This document shows positions 32,302 to 40,718 of a stretch of 64,000 nt of DNA, one piece after another. The notes beneath the pieces are model-generated. The model was not told where the DNA came from. It made no database searches and saw nothing but the letters and a program-made list of their open reading frames with translations. The first letter of the stretch is position 1. Every line of letters begins with the position of its first letter. The DNA is from Glutamicibacter halophytocola (lineage in GTDB: Bacteria; Actinomycetota; Actinomycetes; Actinomycetales; Micrococcaceae). The stretch is from positions 3,472,001 through 3,536,000 of the forward strand of contig NZ_CP012750.1 in assembly GCF_001302565.1 (NCBI RefSeq), written 5' to 3'. The position numbers and the translations under genes were made by a program.

Positions 32302-32985
32302 TTCATCTCCCTTGAATATTCGTCCGCACCACATCAGTGGCTACTTGGCTGCGCATTTTCTGTACCGTTCTCGTGTGTTGTGCATCGAGTAGCCACGCGC
32401 GTACATATTTTTAGATCGCAAGAATTGATGATCGTGACGCGGTTTTTGAAAAAACTTTGTAATTCTTTTTCTAAACTTCCCTGAGCCCGGATCACCGTTA
32501 TTGCCATGATCGCAGGGAATCACGCCCATAGCTCAGACTGCGATGGAAATCTCCATCCGCTTCTCCGCAGGCCATTGCAAAACCGGTCTCCAGTCGGCTA
32601 GAAATATTGCCTTCAACCGGAGAAAAGCGTGCTCAATGCAACTCCAGCGACATCTTGAAGATGAGCCCCGGTCCTCATCAAAACTCATTCACGCACCAAA
32701 ATTCACGATTTCATCTGATGATTTACAGAAGTCAGTATTTTCCTTCACCCTACGCAAAAATAATTCTCCAGACCTCCGCGTCACGATTTGCGCCCTGTTC
32801 CGTCTACAAGATATATCCATCACTCGCAGAGAACGGATAAATCTGGGGTGTCGAAGTGGCATTGGAACGCGGGGGCGGTTCCAATGCCACGTAGGCCCCT
32901 CTTACAGTGCGCGCCGCGTCCTGCCCAAGATTTATCGCTCCTTCGTTGGCGGATTCGCATTCGAAAGTCCCTCAAGGAGAGAAAT
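32302..32985. other. 684-bp divergent intergenic region
   Basis: The region between the small gene and the polysaccharide operon is less GC-rich than its surroundings. Short ORFs in it have no recognisable content. It must contain both divergent promoters and holds the inverted repeat at 32856-32890. No RNA gene was recognised. Confidence 0.5.
32856..32890. promoter_or_regulatory. 13-bp inverted repeat upstream of the PIG-L gene
   Basis: GTGGCATTGGAAC (32856-32868) is repeated as its perfect complement at 32878-32890 with a 9-bp GC-rich spacer, 95 bp before the PIG-L start codon. It contains GGAAC, the usual core of an ECF -35 element. It may be an operator, an ECF promoter element or a hairpin. 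Confidence 0.5.
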
Positions 32986-33900
32986 ATGCAAATGACCATC
33001 AGTGTCTTCGCACTACTCGTTTCAATTACGGGTATCTCAACAGCTCTAAGCCGTTGGGGCAGGCGTTGGCTAGCACGTGATTTTGCAAACCACCGACTCA
33101 TCTTGTGCATCTGGGTGGCAGGAAATCTTGTGCTACTCCTTTCGGTCATCGGCTACCTTTCAACACCTGATAGCGCAGAACTCTGGGCGGGCTTTGCCAT
33201 CATCACCGCCATCTGGCTGTTCATGTTTTCGATGGTGAGCATCTTCTTGCAGCGGCGTCCGCAGCGCAAGGAACGCCCGAAGCGATTCCTCGCCGTTGGC
33301 GCCCACCCCGACGATGTTGAATTGGCCTGCGGCGCAACCATCGCCAAACTCGTTGATTCGGGGCACGAGGTGCGCATCATGGTGATGTCCCAAGGAGAAA
33401 ATGGCGGCAATGCGCCACGACGCATTCGCGAAGCCCAGCGCGGAGCGGCTTACCTCGGCGCGCAGTCCCACTCAGTCCAGGACTTCTGCGACACCCGCCT
33501 TTCGGAAAGCTCCAACGACATGGTGGCCGCCATCGAACAGGAAATCACGCTATTCGAGCCTGATGTTGTCCTCACGCACTCCGCCACCGATATCCACCAA
33601 GACCATGAGGCTGTGCACCGTGCGGTGATGCGCGCAGGGCGAAAGCTGCCCTCTATCCTCTGCTTCGAGAGCCCTTCGGTAGGTCACGACTTCTCGCCAA
33701 AATTCTTTGTTGATGTGGAGAAATACACCGATATAAAGGTCGAGGCCATCAAGCTGCACTCGGATCAACGCACCAAGCCCTATATGACTGGCACTCGAAC
33801 CAAAGCCATCGCCAACTTCCGAGGAAGCCAGGTCAAGCAGAAAAGCGCCGAAGGCTTTGAAGTCATGCGCCTGGTTTCAAAGACGGTAGGAGACTTTTAA
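32986..33900 (+). CDS. Membrane-anchored PIG-L (LmbE-like) deacetylase
   Basis: A 304-residue protein: three N-terminal hydrophobic helices (about 3-20, 38-58, 68-88) and a cytoplasmic PIG-L domain. Zinc-site motifs are present: AHPDD (106-110), MSQGENGGNAPRRIREAQRGA, and HSATDIHQDHEAVHRAVMRAG with the third histidine. PIG-L enzymes remove acetyl groups from N-acetylglucosamine moieties. AAGGAG lies 6 nt before ATG 32986; a longer upstream frame has no start support. It overlaps the ATP-grasp gene. I infer de-N-acetylation of a surface-glycan precursor or chain. Confidence 0.85.
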   Translation: MQMTISVFALLVSITGISTALSRWGRRWLARDFANHRLILCIWVAGNLVLLLSVIGYLSTPDSAELWAGFAIITAIWLFMFSMVSIFLQRRPQRKERPKRFLAVGAHPDDVELACGATIAKLVDSGHEVRIMVMSQGENGGNAPRRIREAQRGAAYLGAQSHSVQDFCDTRLSESSNDMVAAIEQEITLFEPDVVLTHSATDIHQDHEAVHRAVMRAGRKLPSILCFESPSVGHDFSPKFFVDVEKYTDIKVEAIKLHSDQRTKPYMTGTRTKAIANFRGSQVKQKSAEGFEVMRLVSKTVGDF

Positions 33901-34817
33901 TGATCATTCTTATTACCGGTGTCGGTGGACCCGCTGGCAGCAGCTTGGCACGCCAGCTTCATGAGCGTGGCCACCAAGTCATCGGGGTGGATATGACCCC
34001 TGTGCCGGACGAGCATCTTGGCCTCTTCCTGCAGGTGCCCGCGGCGCGCGATGCAAGCTACGTTCCCGCTCTTCGACAGATCATCAAACAACAGGACGTC
34101 GCGCTGGTCATTCCCACCGTCAGCGAAGAACTGCCCATCCTGGCAATGGATCAGAATCGCGAACTGCTGGAATCAACTGGGGCTACGATTCTTCTGTCAT
34201 CGGAAACATCAATCCGCATCGCCGACGACAAGTACCTGACGATGCTGGTCCTCAACGATGACCATGTACCCACGCCTGACTTCGTTCGTGGCGACCTTTA
34301 TGGCCGCCCCTCGGTAGCAGGGTTCCTCCCCCACCAGTACGCCATCGTCAAGCCCCGGGTCTCCCGCGGTGGCCGTGGGGTGCGCCTGCTCGCTTCGTCC
34401 CAGCTGACTGACGGTTCGCAAGAGATGTCGGCGTCAGATCTGGTCCAGCGTTTCGCGCCAGGGCGCGAATTCGCTCCGATGCTGTTTCGCAATCCCGACA
34501 ACGGAAAAGTTGATGTGTGCGTTGTCGTGGAGAAAACAGAACTGCGCGAGGGCCTCATAGGCAACGCGGTATCGGTACAACGTTGCGAATTCGACGCCAC
34601 CACAGCCCACGTGGCCCAGGTGGCGAGAGCCGCGGTAGCCAGCCTCGATTTGGTGGGACCTGTGGATCTGGATATCCGGCTGACCGATGAAGGCCAGCCG
34701 GTGGTGCTGGAGATCAACGCCCGCTTTGGCGCCAATAGCGCGGCTGCACCGGAGTTGGTGGATTCAGTGCTTCAGTACGCCAGCTTGCATGCCCCGGGCA
34801 AGGTGGGCAATGCATGA
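33900..34817 (+). CDS. ATP-grasp domain protein (carbamoyl-phosphate-synthase-like)
   Basis: A 305-residue protein. A Rossmann-like N-terminus (ILITGVGGPAGSSLARQLHERGHQVIGVD) is followed by the ATP-grasp core: IADDKYLTMLVLNDDHVPTPDF, AIVKPRVSRGGRGVRLL (ATP-binding loop), and LEINARFGANSA with the metal-binding glutamate and asparagine. ATP-grasp enzymes join a carboxylate to an amine or thiol. Located between a deacetylase, which would free amines, and a glycan synthase, it may amide-link an acyl or amino-acid group onto the glucosamine. That role is inference. Confidence 0.82.
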   Translation: MIILITGVGGPAGSSLARQLHERGHQVIGVDMTPVPDEHLGLFLQVPAARDASYVPALRQIIKQQDVALVIPTVSEELPILAMDQNRELLESTGATILLSSETSIRIADDKYLTMLVLNDDHVPTPDFVRGDLYGRPSVAGFLPHQYAIVKPRVSRGGRGVRLLASSQLTDGSQEMSASDLVQRFAPGREFAPMLFRNPDNGKVDVCVVVEKTELREGLIGNAVSVQRCEFDATTAHVAQVARAAVASLDLVGPVDLDIRLTDEGQPVVLEINARFGANSAAAPELVDSVLQYASLHAPGKVGNA

Positions 34818-36187
34818 GCTCAGCGCTGGTCATCGTCTTTAACGTTGCGATTGCCCTCATCATCATTTTTGGAACGATCAAATTGGCCTACATCCCCTTG
34901 GCCATCTGGTTCGAAGTGCGCCGCGGATTGCTCTTCACGCGCAATGGAAAACTCACAAGGCTCCCTCCAGGATTCCCGCATGAGGAACAAGAATTGCGCC
35001 GGCCCCGCGGACGTTCTCGCCGGGCCGCCCGACACTTCGGAACAACCCCGAAGTACCGAGTATCGGTCATCGTCCCCGCCTACAACGAAGGCGTGGTGCT
35101 GCGGGCGTGTGTTGAATCCATTCTCAGGACCAAAGGCGATTTGGCAGAAGTCATCATCGTGGACGACGGGTCCACAGATAATACTGCGCAGGTCATGCAC
35201 GCATTGGCGCAAGCCCACCCGATGGTGCGATCCATCGGGCAGCAGAACGCCGGCAAGGGCGCGGCACTAAACCGTGGCATCAAAGAAGCCACCGGGGATG
35301 TGCTGGTGTTTGTTGATGCCGACGGCATCTTCTCACCGGTCACCATTCCCTGGCTGCTCACCGGCTTCCGCGACGCCTCGGTGGGTGCAGTGTGCGGAGA
35401 TGACCGGCCAGTAAACCTGGACCGCGTGCTGACCCGCATGCTCTCGGTGCTTTCCCACATGGGAACCGGAATGGTGCGTCGCTCCCTGTCCCTGCTGCAT
35501 TGCCTTCCGGTGGTCTCCGGGAACATCGGAGCCTTCCGTGCAGAACTGGTCCGTGAACTCGGTGGCTTCCGCACGGATACCGTAGGCGAGGATCTGGAGT
35601 TGACCTGGCGGATCTACGATGCCGGATTTCGTGTCGCCTTCGAACCTCGCGCAATCGTCCTGGCCGAGTCCCCCTCCACCCTGCGAGCGCTATGGAAGCA
35701 ACGCGTGCGGTGGGCCCGCGGCTTGTTGCAGTCCGTCAAGATCCATTGGCGGCTCCACGGCAATCCACGGGTAGGACCCTTCGGCCCGTTCCTGCTTTTC
35801 AATTTTGCCACCATGGTTTTTGTGCCGGTAGCCCAACTCTTTGTCCTGGCCGCTTTGGCCTATTTGGTGCCATCCGGCCAGATGTCAATCACCAGCGATA
35901 GGCAAACCTCAGTGCTGTGGAATGCTATTGCCATCCTCAGCTGGGCGGGTTTGGGGATCACCTTGATCTCTGTTGTCATCGGCATTGTCCTGAACACTGC
36001 GTGGCGGGATTTCTTGAATCTGTGGACCTTCCCTTTATGGCCGCTCTACGCAACAGCCATGGGCATGACCATGGTGGCCGCCATTGTTTTTGAAATCCGC
36101 GGACAGCCAGCGCAATGGAACAAGCTCCATCGCACCGGCGTGGTCTCCAGCCATGAATTCAGCGCCATCCTGGGCAACGACGTATGA
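34814..36187 (+). CDS. GT2 membrane glycosyltransferase (PgaC/IcaA-like polysaccharide synthase)
   Basis: A 457-residue processive-type GT2. One N-terminal helix, then the catalytic domain with VDDGS (116-120), DAD (168-170), acceptor-site GED (258-260) and KQRVRW (295-300), the Q/RxxRW motif of PgaC, hyaluronan and cellulose synthases. Four or so C-terminal helices form the export pore region. It overlaps genes on both sides. Known relatives polymerise and export a beta-linked glycan such as poly-N-acetylglucosamine; the product here is not known. Confidence 0.88.
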   Translation: MSSALVIVFNVAIALIIIFGTIKLAYIPLAIWFEVRRGLLFTRNGKLTRLPPGFPHEEQELRRPRGRSRRAARHFGTTPKYRVSVIVPAYNEGVVLRACVESILRTKGDLAEVIIVDDGSTDNTAQVMHALAQAHPMVRSIGQQNAGKGAALNRGIKEATGDVLVFVDADGIFSPVTIPWLLTGFRDASVGAVCGDDRPVNLDRVLTRMLSVLSHMGTGMVRRSLSLLHCLPVVSGNIGAFRAELVRELGGFRTDTVGEDLELTWRIYDAGFRVAFEPRAIVLAESPSTLRALWKQRVRWARGLLQSVKIHWRLHGNPRVGPFGPFLLFNFATMVFVPVAQLFVLAALAYLVPSGQMSITSDRQTSVLWNAIAILSWAGLGITLISVVIGIVLNTAWRDFLNLWTFPLWPLYATAMGMTMVAAIVFEIRGQPAQWNKLHRTGVVSSHEFSAILGNDV

Positions 36188-37425
36188 ACACCGCACGGGG
36201 TTCGGGCCGCAGATGGCGCGTGGCAGTGCTCGCAGTGCTTCTGATCAGCCTGGTCTGTGTGCCTCCCTATGGGCGGACTTCAGCAGGAACCAGGATCTAC
36301 CACCCAGTGACTGCAGCCCAACAACAGTGCTTGGCCACGGCGCTGGCACCAGATAGCCAAGGAAGCAGGTCCACGGTGGACAATGCCGGCAGATCTCGCG
36401 TAGTGAATATCGGTTTCGAGGATGTCACCAGCGCTGACCCAACGCGAATTCCGGATATTGCCAGGCAATTGGATTCAGTCAATGCCACTGGGGTGTCCAT
36501 TTCTGTAGGGCGCTTGGATTGGATCGGTTTTCCTTGGGCAGAGTACAAAGAGATGCAGTCAAGCGAGGTTGCGGGTACGGGACGCGATTACATACGGGAA
36601 GCCATCGATGCGTTCATCTGCAGCGAGAGTGGACAGCGTCGCACGATCTCACTGAACATCGATACGCTTTTAGGCCGCGAGCTTGAGTACCGCCCGGAAA
36701 TTGCAGGCGTCAACGCGGAAGGAAACATATCAAGGAACTGGACCAGCGTCTCTTCGTGGAAGAACGGCGGGCTCACCGAGCGCCTTGCCGTGCTCACTTC
36801 GCAGCTGGTTCAGCGTTATTCGCCGGACAGCATCAATATCACCGAGATGATGTTTCCGTCTTATACATTCGGAGATGCCGACCTGAAAGATTTCCAAAGC
36901 TTCAGTGGTATGAACACGTGGCCACGGAGATTTGATGGCACGACCGATGCTGGCGCGGACGCTCTCCATGAGTGGCGAAGCGATGCAGTCCAAAAGATCA
37001 TGGCCGAGGTCGCCAGCCAATTAACCGGCACCGAGGTGGAACTGACCATGGATGTGCGCTCCCCCATCAACGAGGACTTGCGCGGGCGCCTGGACTCCGG
37101 GCAGGACTACGCCCGGCTGCTGGGGATTGTCGACCGATTGAACATCTGGAACTTCCAAGGCATCAACTCGACGGGCTATTACGACACAGCTCAATTAGCC
37201 AGCTTCTACACTGCCAAAGATCCCTCGCGCTTCGGCATCGAAATCGGACTCTGGGACCACGACGGTTCCATCAGCCCCGAAGCACTGGAGCACGAGCTTC
37301 GGCTGGCCGAGGAAAGCAACGTCCGGCACTTATCCGTTACCCCCACGTCGCTGATGGATCAGCAAGCGTGGGATGTTTTGCGCCGCGTGTGGGGTTCGCC
37401 TAGGCCTACCGAGATGGGGAACTAG
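36184..37425 (+). CDS. Exported glycoside-hydrolase-like protein of the glycan operon
   Basis: A 413-residue protein with a basic N-terminus and one hydrophobic segment (VAVLAVLLISLVCVPP), i.e. a signal peptide or anchor. The rest reads like a TIM barrel: SISVGRLDWIGFPW, NIDTLLGRELEY, SINITEMMFPSYTF, VELTMDVRSPINEDL, RLNIWNFQGINSTGYY and FGIEIGLWDHDGSISPE place acidic residues at strand ends. PgaB, the partner of PgaC, has a comparable C-terminal hydrolase domain, but I do not see a clear match. It overlaps the synthase gene and is probably the extracytoplasmic glycan-processing or export partner. Confidence 0.65.
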   Translation: MNTARGSGRRWRVAVLAVLLISLVCVPPYGRTSAGTRIYHPVTAAQQQCLATALAPDSQGSRSTVDNAGRSRVVNIGFEDVTSADPTRIPDIARQLDSVNATGVSISVGRLDWIGFPWAEYKEMQSSEVAGTGRDYIREAIDAFICSESGQRRTISLNIDTLLGRELEYRPEIAGVNAEGNISRNWTSVSSWKNGGLTERLAVLTSQLVQRYSPDSINITEMMFPSYTFGDADLKDFQSFSGMNTWPRRFDGTTDAGADALHEWRSDAVQKIMAEVASQLTGTEVELTMDVRSPINEDLRGRLDSGQDYARLLGIVDRLNIWNFQGINSTGYYDTAQLASFYTAKDPSRFGIEIGLWDHDGSISPEALEHELRLAEESNVRHLSVTPTSLMDQQAWDVLRRVWGSPRPTEMGN

Positions 37426-37455
37426 CTGTCGTTCTCCGTCCCTGCAGGTCAAGGC

Positions 37456-37833
37456 TTAGTGGACAGGCGGATGTTCCGCGATGCAGAATAAGTTGCCTTC
37501 TGGATCAACAAGCGTAGTCCACTGAACGTGCTCGAATTCTTCGAGTACATCCCACTTATGCGTAGCTCCCATTTTGATCAGACGCGCAACTTCCTGCTCC
37601 CTCGATCCCCAAGGAACTGTCAGGTCCAAATGGGCATCTTGCGTTTGAAGACGTGGCTCGGCAGTGCTCTGGAAGAACATGCCAAATCCTTCCGGCCCGT
37701 TAGGCGCAAGGTAGTAGCTCTCACCGCTACCTGAAATTTCACTGCCAGTTACTGCCGACCAGAAAGCCGCTTGAGCCTTTGGATTATTAGCAGTCATGTT
37801 GATGGCGCCAAGGGAAATCTTTGATGTAGTCAT
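37456..37833 (-). CDS. VOC/glyoxalase-like protein
   Basis: A 125-residue single VOC module pair: SLGAINMTANNPKAQAAFWSAVTGSE opens the fold, HLDLTVPWGSREQEVARLIKMGAT is the second beta-alpha unit, and TTLVDPEGNLFCIAEHPP is the standard ending. It resembles the Glyoxalase_6 group found in many soil actinobacteria. These proteins bind a metal or small molecule; no specific reaction can be assigned. It is monocistronic and convergent with the glycan operon. Confidence 0.85.
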   Translation of the reverse strand: MTTSKISLGAINMTANNPKAQAAFWSAVTGSEISGSGESYYLAPNGPEGFGMFFQSTAEPRLQTQDAHLDLTVPWGSREQEVARLIKMGATHKWDVLEEFEHVQWTTLVDPEGNLFCIAEHPPVH

Positions 37834-37943
37834 TTGCCCACACTACTCTTCAAAACAGACAAAATAATGATACGGTGCACCCTGGTTTCCTCCTGATTTG
37901 AAGAGATAGATACTTGCCTGCTGGAACGGCCAAACCACTACCT

Positions 37944-38400
37944 GATTCCCTGTTATTCAGGTAGCTTCACGCCAGAGAATCAGTAAAGTCGGGCAGTTCT
38001 GGGCGCTGGCCGGATTGGCCGGCCAACACCTGTCAGTCTCCAAGGATGCCGAAGGTTTGGAAAAGCTCTTGAATGTCGCCAATGAGTCGCTTGTTGCCGA
38101 TGGCCAATGATTAGCTGATAGATGATCCAACCAGATTCGATAGTTCCAAATGGTTCGGCGTTATTGCACTTGACTGGTTCCATCCGCACACCGCCTGCAA
38201 ATACGTCACAGTCGTTGCTGACTTGAGCGTGGCGCGTCATGGCACCGGATCCACTTATCTTCTGGCATCGGTTCTCGGAAGACCCAAAACAATATTCAAA
38301 AACTGGCTGGTGTTGGCGGTGAAGACAGGTGGGTTAAGGCCGAGATTTCAGGCTGAAAAGGGAAGGACCATTTATCTTCCTCTACAGCTTGCAGCAAAAT
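37944..38400 (+). pseudogene. ISL3-family transposase fragment
   Basis: Two frames together read like the middle of an ISL3 (IS1096-type) transposase. The first frame (about 37944-38106) gives ALAGLAGQHLSVSKDAEGL and ANESLVADGQ before a stop. A shifted frame (about 38112-38400) continues with DDPTRFD, KYVTVVADLS, GTGSTYLLASVLGRPK and FKNWL, which match the catalytic-core start of the family (DDPxRFD...KYVTVIIDL...GRSKxxFKxWL). N- and C-termini are missing. This is a dead remnant; the flanking 37834-37943 shows nothing. Confidence 0.65.
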
Positions 38401-38442
38401 GATGCGAGAGCAAGCTGGCGCATCCCCGCTACCATCGGGCTT

Positions 38443-38886
38443 CTAAGGACCTAGAAGCACTTTGAGTTTTTGGGCAATCTTTTGCCAATGGTTGTGCTGA
38501 TCTTTGCTAATAGGCTTCTCAGGGCTAGTGGTCCAGTCCTCGATGTCCTTGGAATCGATCGTATCGGCCAGATGCTTGATGACTTCCCTTTTGGATTCGG
38601 TGGCCATTTTTGCTCCAAGGAACTCTGCATTTTTTAGGTCAGCGATCTCGGTGAGATATGCCTGTGCGAACCAATCAGCAGCCTCCGCACGCAAGTACGG
38701 GCTATTGAGTGATTCATACCAGCGCGAGAGGAACTCACCATAGGGGCCGGAATTTTCCATGAAGCCCGCTCCGCTAAATAGGAGGGTTCGAACTCGCTCA
38801 GGAGTTAAACCATTCGCGGCCTTCAATGCTTCATCAATTTTGCCGGCATCAACTAGCCTTGCAATGTCGTAGCTCAATTCACCCAC
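38443..38886 (-). CDS. Hypothetical helical protein between IS remnants
   Basis: A 147-residue, mostly helical, acidic protein with no family I recognise. A HEAT-like rhythm is visible around SPYLRAEAADWFAQAYLTEIADLKNAEFLG. The GTG start at 38886 has no clear ribosome site. Its base composition is visibly less GC-rich than neighbouring genes. It lies between decayed transposase pieces, which suggests transfer. It could be an orphan immunity or accessory protein; there is no direct evidence. Confidence 0.5.
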   Translation of the reverse strand: MGELSYDIARLVDAGKIDEALKAANGLTPERVRTLLFSGAGFMENSGPYGEFLSRWYESLNSPYLRAEAADWFAQAYLTEIADLKNAEFLGAKMATESKREVIKHLADTIDSKDIEDWTTSPEKPISKDQHNHWQKIAQKLKVLLGP

Positions 38887-39119
38887 CCGTTGCCTACGTG
38901 ACCTGATGTCGACGTTCTTACAACTATAATCTTGCCCTTACATATCCGTTGGTATTCGATATGGGTACGCGACTTAGTTGATGTTCCGTTTGCAAGAGCC
39001 CTGCATATCAAATCGGCAGCCATGTTTTTGTTTGTCCAGTGCTACCCGTACCTTGACGATGAAATCGGAAACCACCGAGGAAATGCCCAAAATGGCCACG
39101 ACCGCCCGGCGAGATATTA

Positions 39120-39290
39120 GGCCGCTCCGAAAGTGGCAGCCTTCTCGGCGAAGGTCGAATCAAAGCAAACCACGATTGTGCTGGCCAGCAACGTGCTTCC
39201 ATCACCGGGAAACCAGGGGTCTGGAAGACCATCCTGGCCGAAGCCATCCTTGGGCTATGGCTTCGGCCAGGCAAAGGTGCACGGCGAACC
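39120..39290 (-). pseudogene. Possible transposase remnant
   Basis: Minus-strand codons spell FPGDGSTLLASTIVVCFDSTF then AEKAATFGAA before a stop at about 39118. The DST-x-AEKAATF pattern faintly recalls the DATLV-x-HSEKE-x-AATF motif of IS1380 transposases. There is no start, and the catalytic motif is broken. The 38887-39397 gap otherwise holds only the inverted repeat listed next. Confidence 0.2.
39233..39271. repeat. Perfect 15-bp inverted repeat
   Basis: CCTGGCCGAAGCCAT (39233-39247) and its exact complement (39257-39271) with a 9-base loop (CCTTGGGCT). It lies 127 bp beyond the end of the convergent MFS gene, without a T-tract. It could be a terminator, or an end structure of the decayed insertion element. 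Confidence 0.7.
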
Positions 39291-39397
39291 CGGGGTCGTG
39301 CCAGGCTGGGGCATTCGCGTTGCCGTGGCTCACGCCGTTTCCTGCATGCCAGGCACGAGCCCGTGAGAACGGAGCCGCTTATACGACAAGCACCAGG

Positions 39398-40675
39398 CTA
39401 TTTCACCCCTTTGATAGGAAGTATTGCCAAGGCCCCGATGACAGCGCAGGCCGCACCGGCCAGGAAGAGCGCCGTGAAGTTTTGCGGGTTAGCGGTGCTG
39501 GCACCGATCATCAGGAGCATCGGAGCGACAGCTGGAACCAGCGACGATGGCAGCGAGTTGGCCAAGTTCATGATCCCCAGGTCCTTGGCCGGGTTTTCCT
39601 GGTCTGGCAGGACTTCCATGATCAAGGCGTAGTCCACGGCGAAGTAGACCCCCTGTCCCAAGCCGACAACAGCAATCGCGACGAGGAACATCGGATAGGT
39701 CGTGGCCATGGCCACGAGGCCAAGGCCGACAGCGAATACCACGGCGGAACCCAGAACAAACGGCTTGCGCCTCCCAGTCTTATCGGACAGCTTGCCAAAG
39801 AGCGGAGCGAAGATCATCGAGATTGGTGTGGTGATCAGCGATGCGACAAGGATAGCTGTGCCCACGGTGGCCGGATCCATATGGTGCACCATGATCAGGT
39901 AGAACGCCTGATAGGCGTTGACCGCAGCAACGCCGAAGAAGATCAACAATCTGCTGATCCAAGCCCAGCCAAAGCCCTGATGGCGTAATGGGTTGACCCA
40001 GAAGGTTCCCGCAAACTCGGCCAAGGAGAACGGAGGCCTCTCCTCGCGGAAGATCGCCCGGTCCGAAATCGTCAAGGCCAACAACAGCAGAGCCAGTGCT
40101 GCGACTCCTGCTGGAAGGAAGAGCATAGCGGCCAGATTTGGCTGGACCAGTTGCGCCAGGAAGAGGCCAACTAGGGCTCCCAGTGGCGCGCCTAGCCCCA
40201 GCATCGCCGAGGCCGAACCCCTGAATTCCGGGGAGATCTGATCAGGCACCAGTGCGGTGCAGGCCACCAGCGCGCAGACCGCGCCAAGGGTCGTCAGCGA
40301 AAAGCCGGCAGCCAGTGCTGCGACACTCGACGCCGCGGTGGTGGCCGCCGCGCCAACCAGGAACAGCACGGCCCCGGAAAGCAAGTAGGGCTTGCGCCGT
40401 CCGTGCCTGCTCAGCGTCCGATCGCTGAGCCGTCCAAGCAAGGGATACCCCACCAGGGCGACGATGCTGCCGACGCCAACGGCAATTGACAGAACCGTCG
40501 TAGCCGCGGTCGAACTGATGACGCTGGACTTCAGCGACAGCGTCAGAATGGCATTCGAAAGCTGGGCTCCGTTGGCCGATGCCACGGCGAGGACCAGAAG
40601 TATCAGGAATCCGAGCTTGGGTTTTCCCCGAACTGCTTGTTGATCATCCTGATTGGTTGCGAGTGTTGATGCCAT
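39398..40675 (-). CDS. MFS transporter of the first rhamnosidase module
   Basis: A 425-residue, 12-helix MFS protein. The SDRTLSRHGRRKPYLL loop after helix 2 and its repeat SDKTGRRKPFVLG between halves are standard MFS signatures. The sequence and layout closely resemble the MFS protein at 55477-56787 (both contain TFWVNP-like/IFWVNP and LGQGVYFAVDYAL/VELVL segments). AAAGGAG precedes the ATG. It is downstream of an alpha-L-rhamnosidase in the same operon, so it probably imports a rhamnoside, rhamnose or disaccharide. Confidence 0.85.
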   Translation of the reverse strand: MASTLATNQDDQQAVRGKPKLGFLILLVLAVASANGAQLSNAILTLSLKSSVISSTAATTVLSIAVGVGSIVALVGYPLLGRLSDRTLSRHGRRKPYLLSGAVLFLVGAAATTAASSVAALAAGFSLTTLGAVCALVACTALVPDQISPEFRGSASAMLGLGAPLGALVGLFLAQLVQPNLAAMLFLPAGVAALALLLLALTISDRAIFREERPPFSLAEFAGTFWVNPLRHQGFGWAWISRLLIFFGVAAVNAYQAFYLIMVHHMDPATVGTAILVASLITTPISMIFAPLFGKLSDKTGRRKPFVLGSAVVFAVGLGLVAMATTYPMFLVAIAVVGLGQGVYFAVDYALIMEVLPDQENPAKDLGIMNLANSLPSSLVPAVAPMLLMIGASTANPQNFTALFLAGAACAVIGALAILPIKGVK

Positions 40676-40718
40676 CGATGTTCTCCTTTGAACGTGATTG
40701 CGGGTTAAGGATTTCGGC

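Noticed and set aside
32788..32985. 66-codon N-terminal extension of the PIG-L protein
   Set aside because: The extension crosses the inverted repeat and has no ribosome site, whereas AAGGAG precedes ATG 32986.
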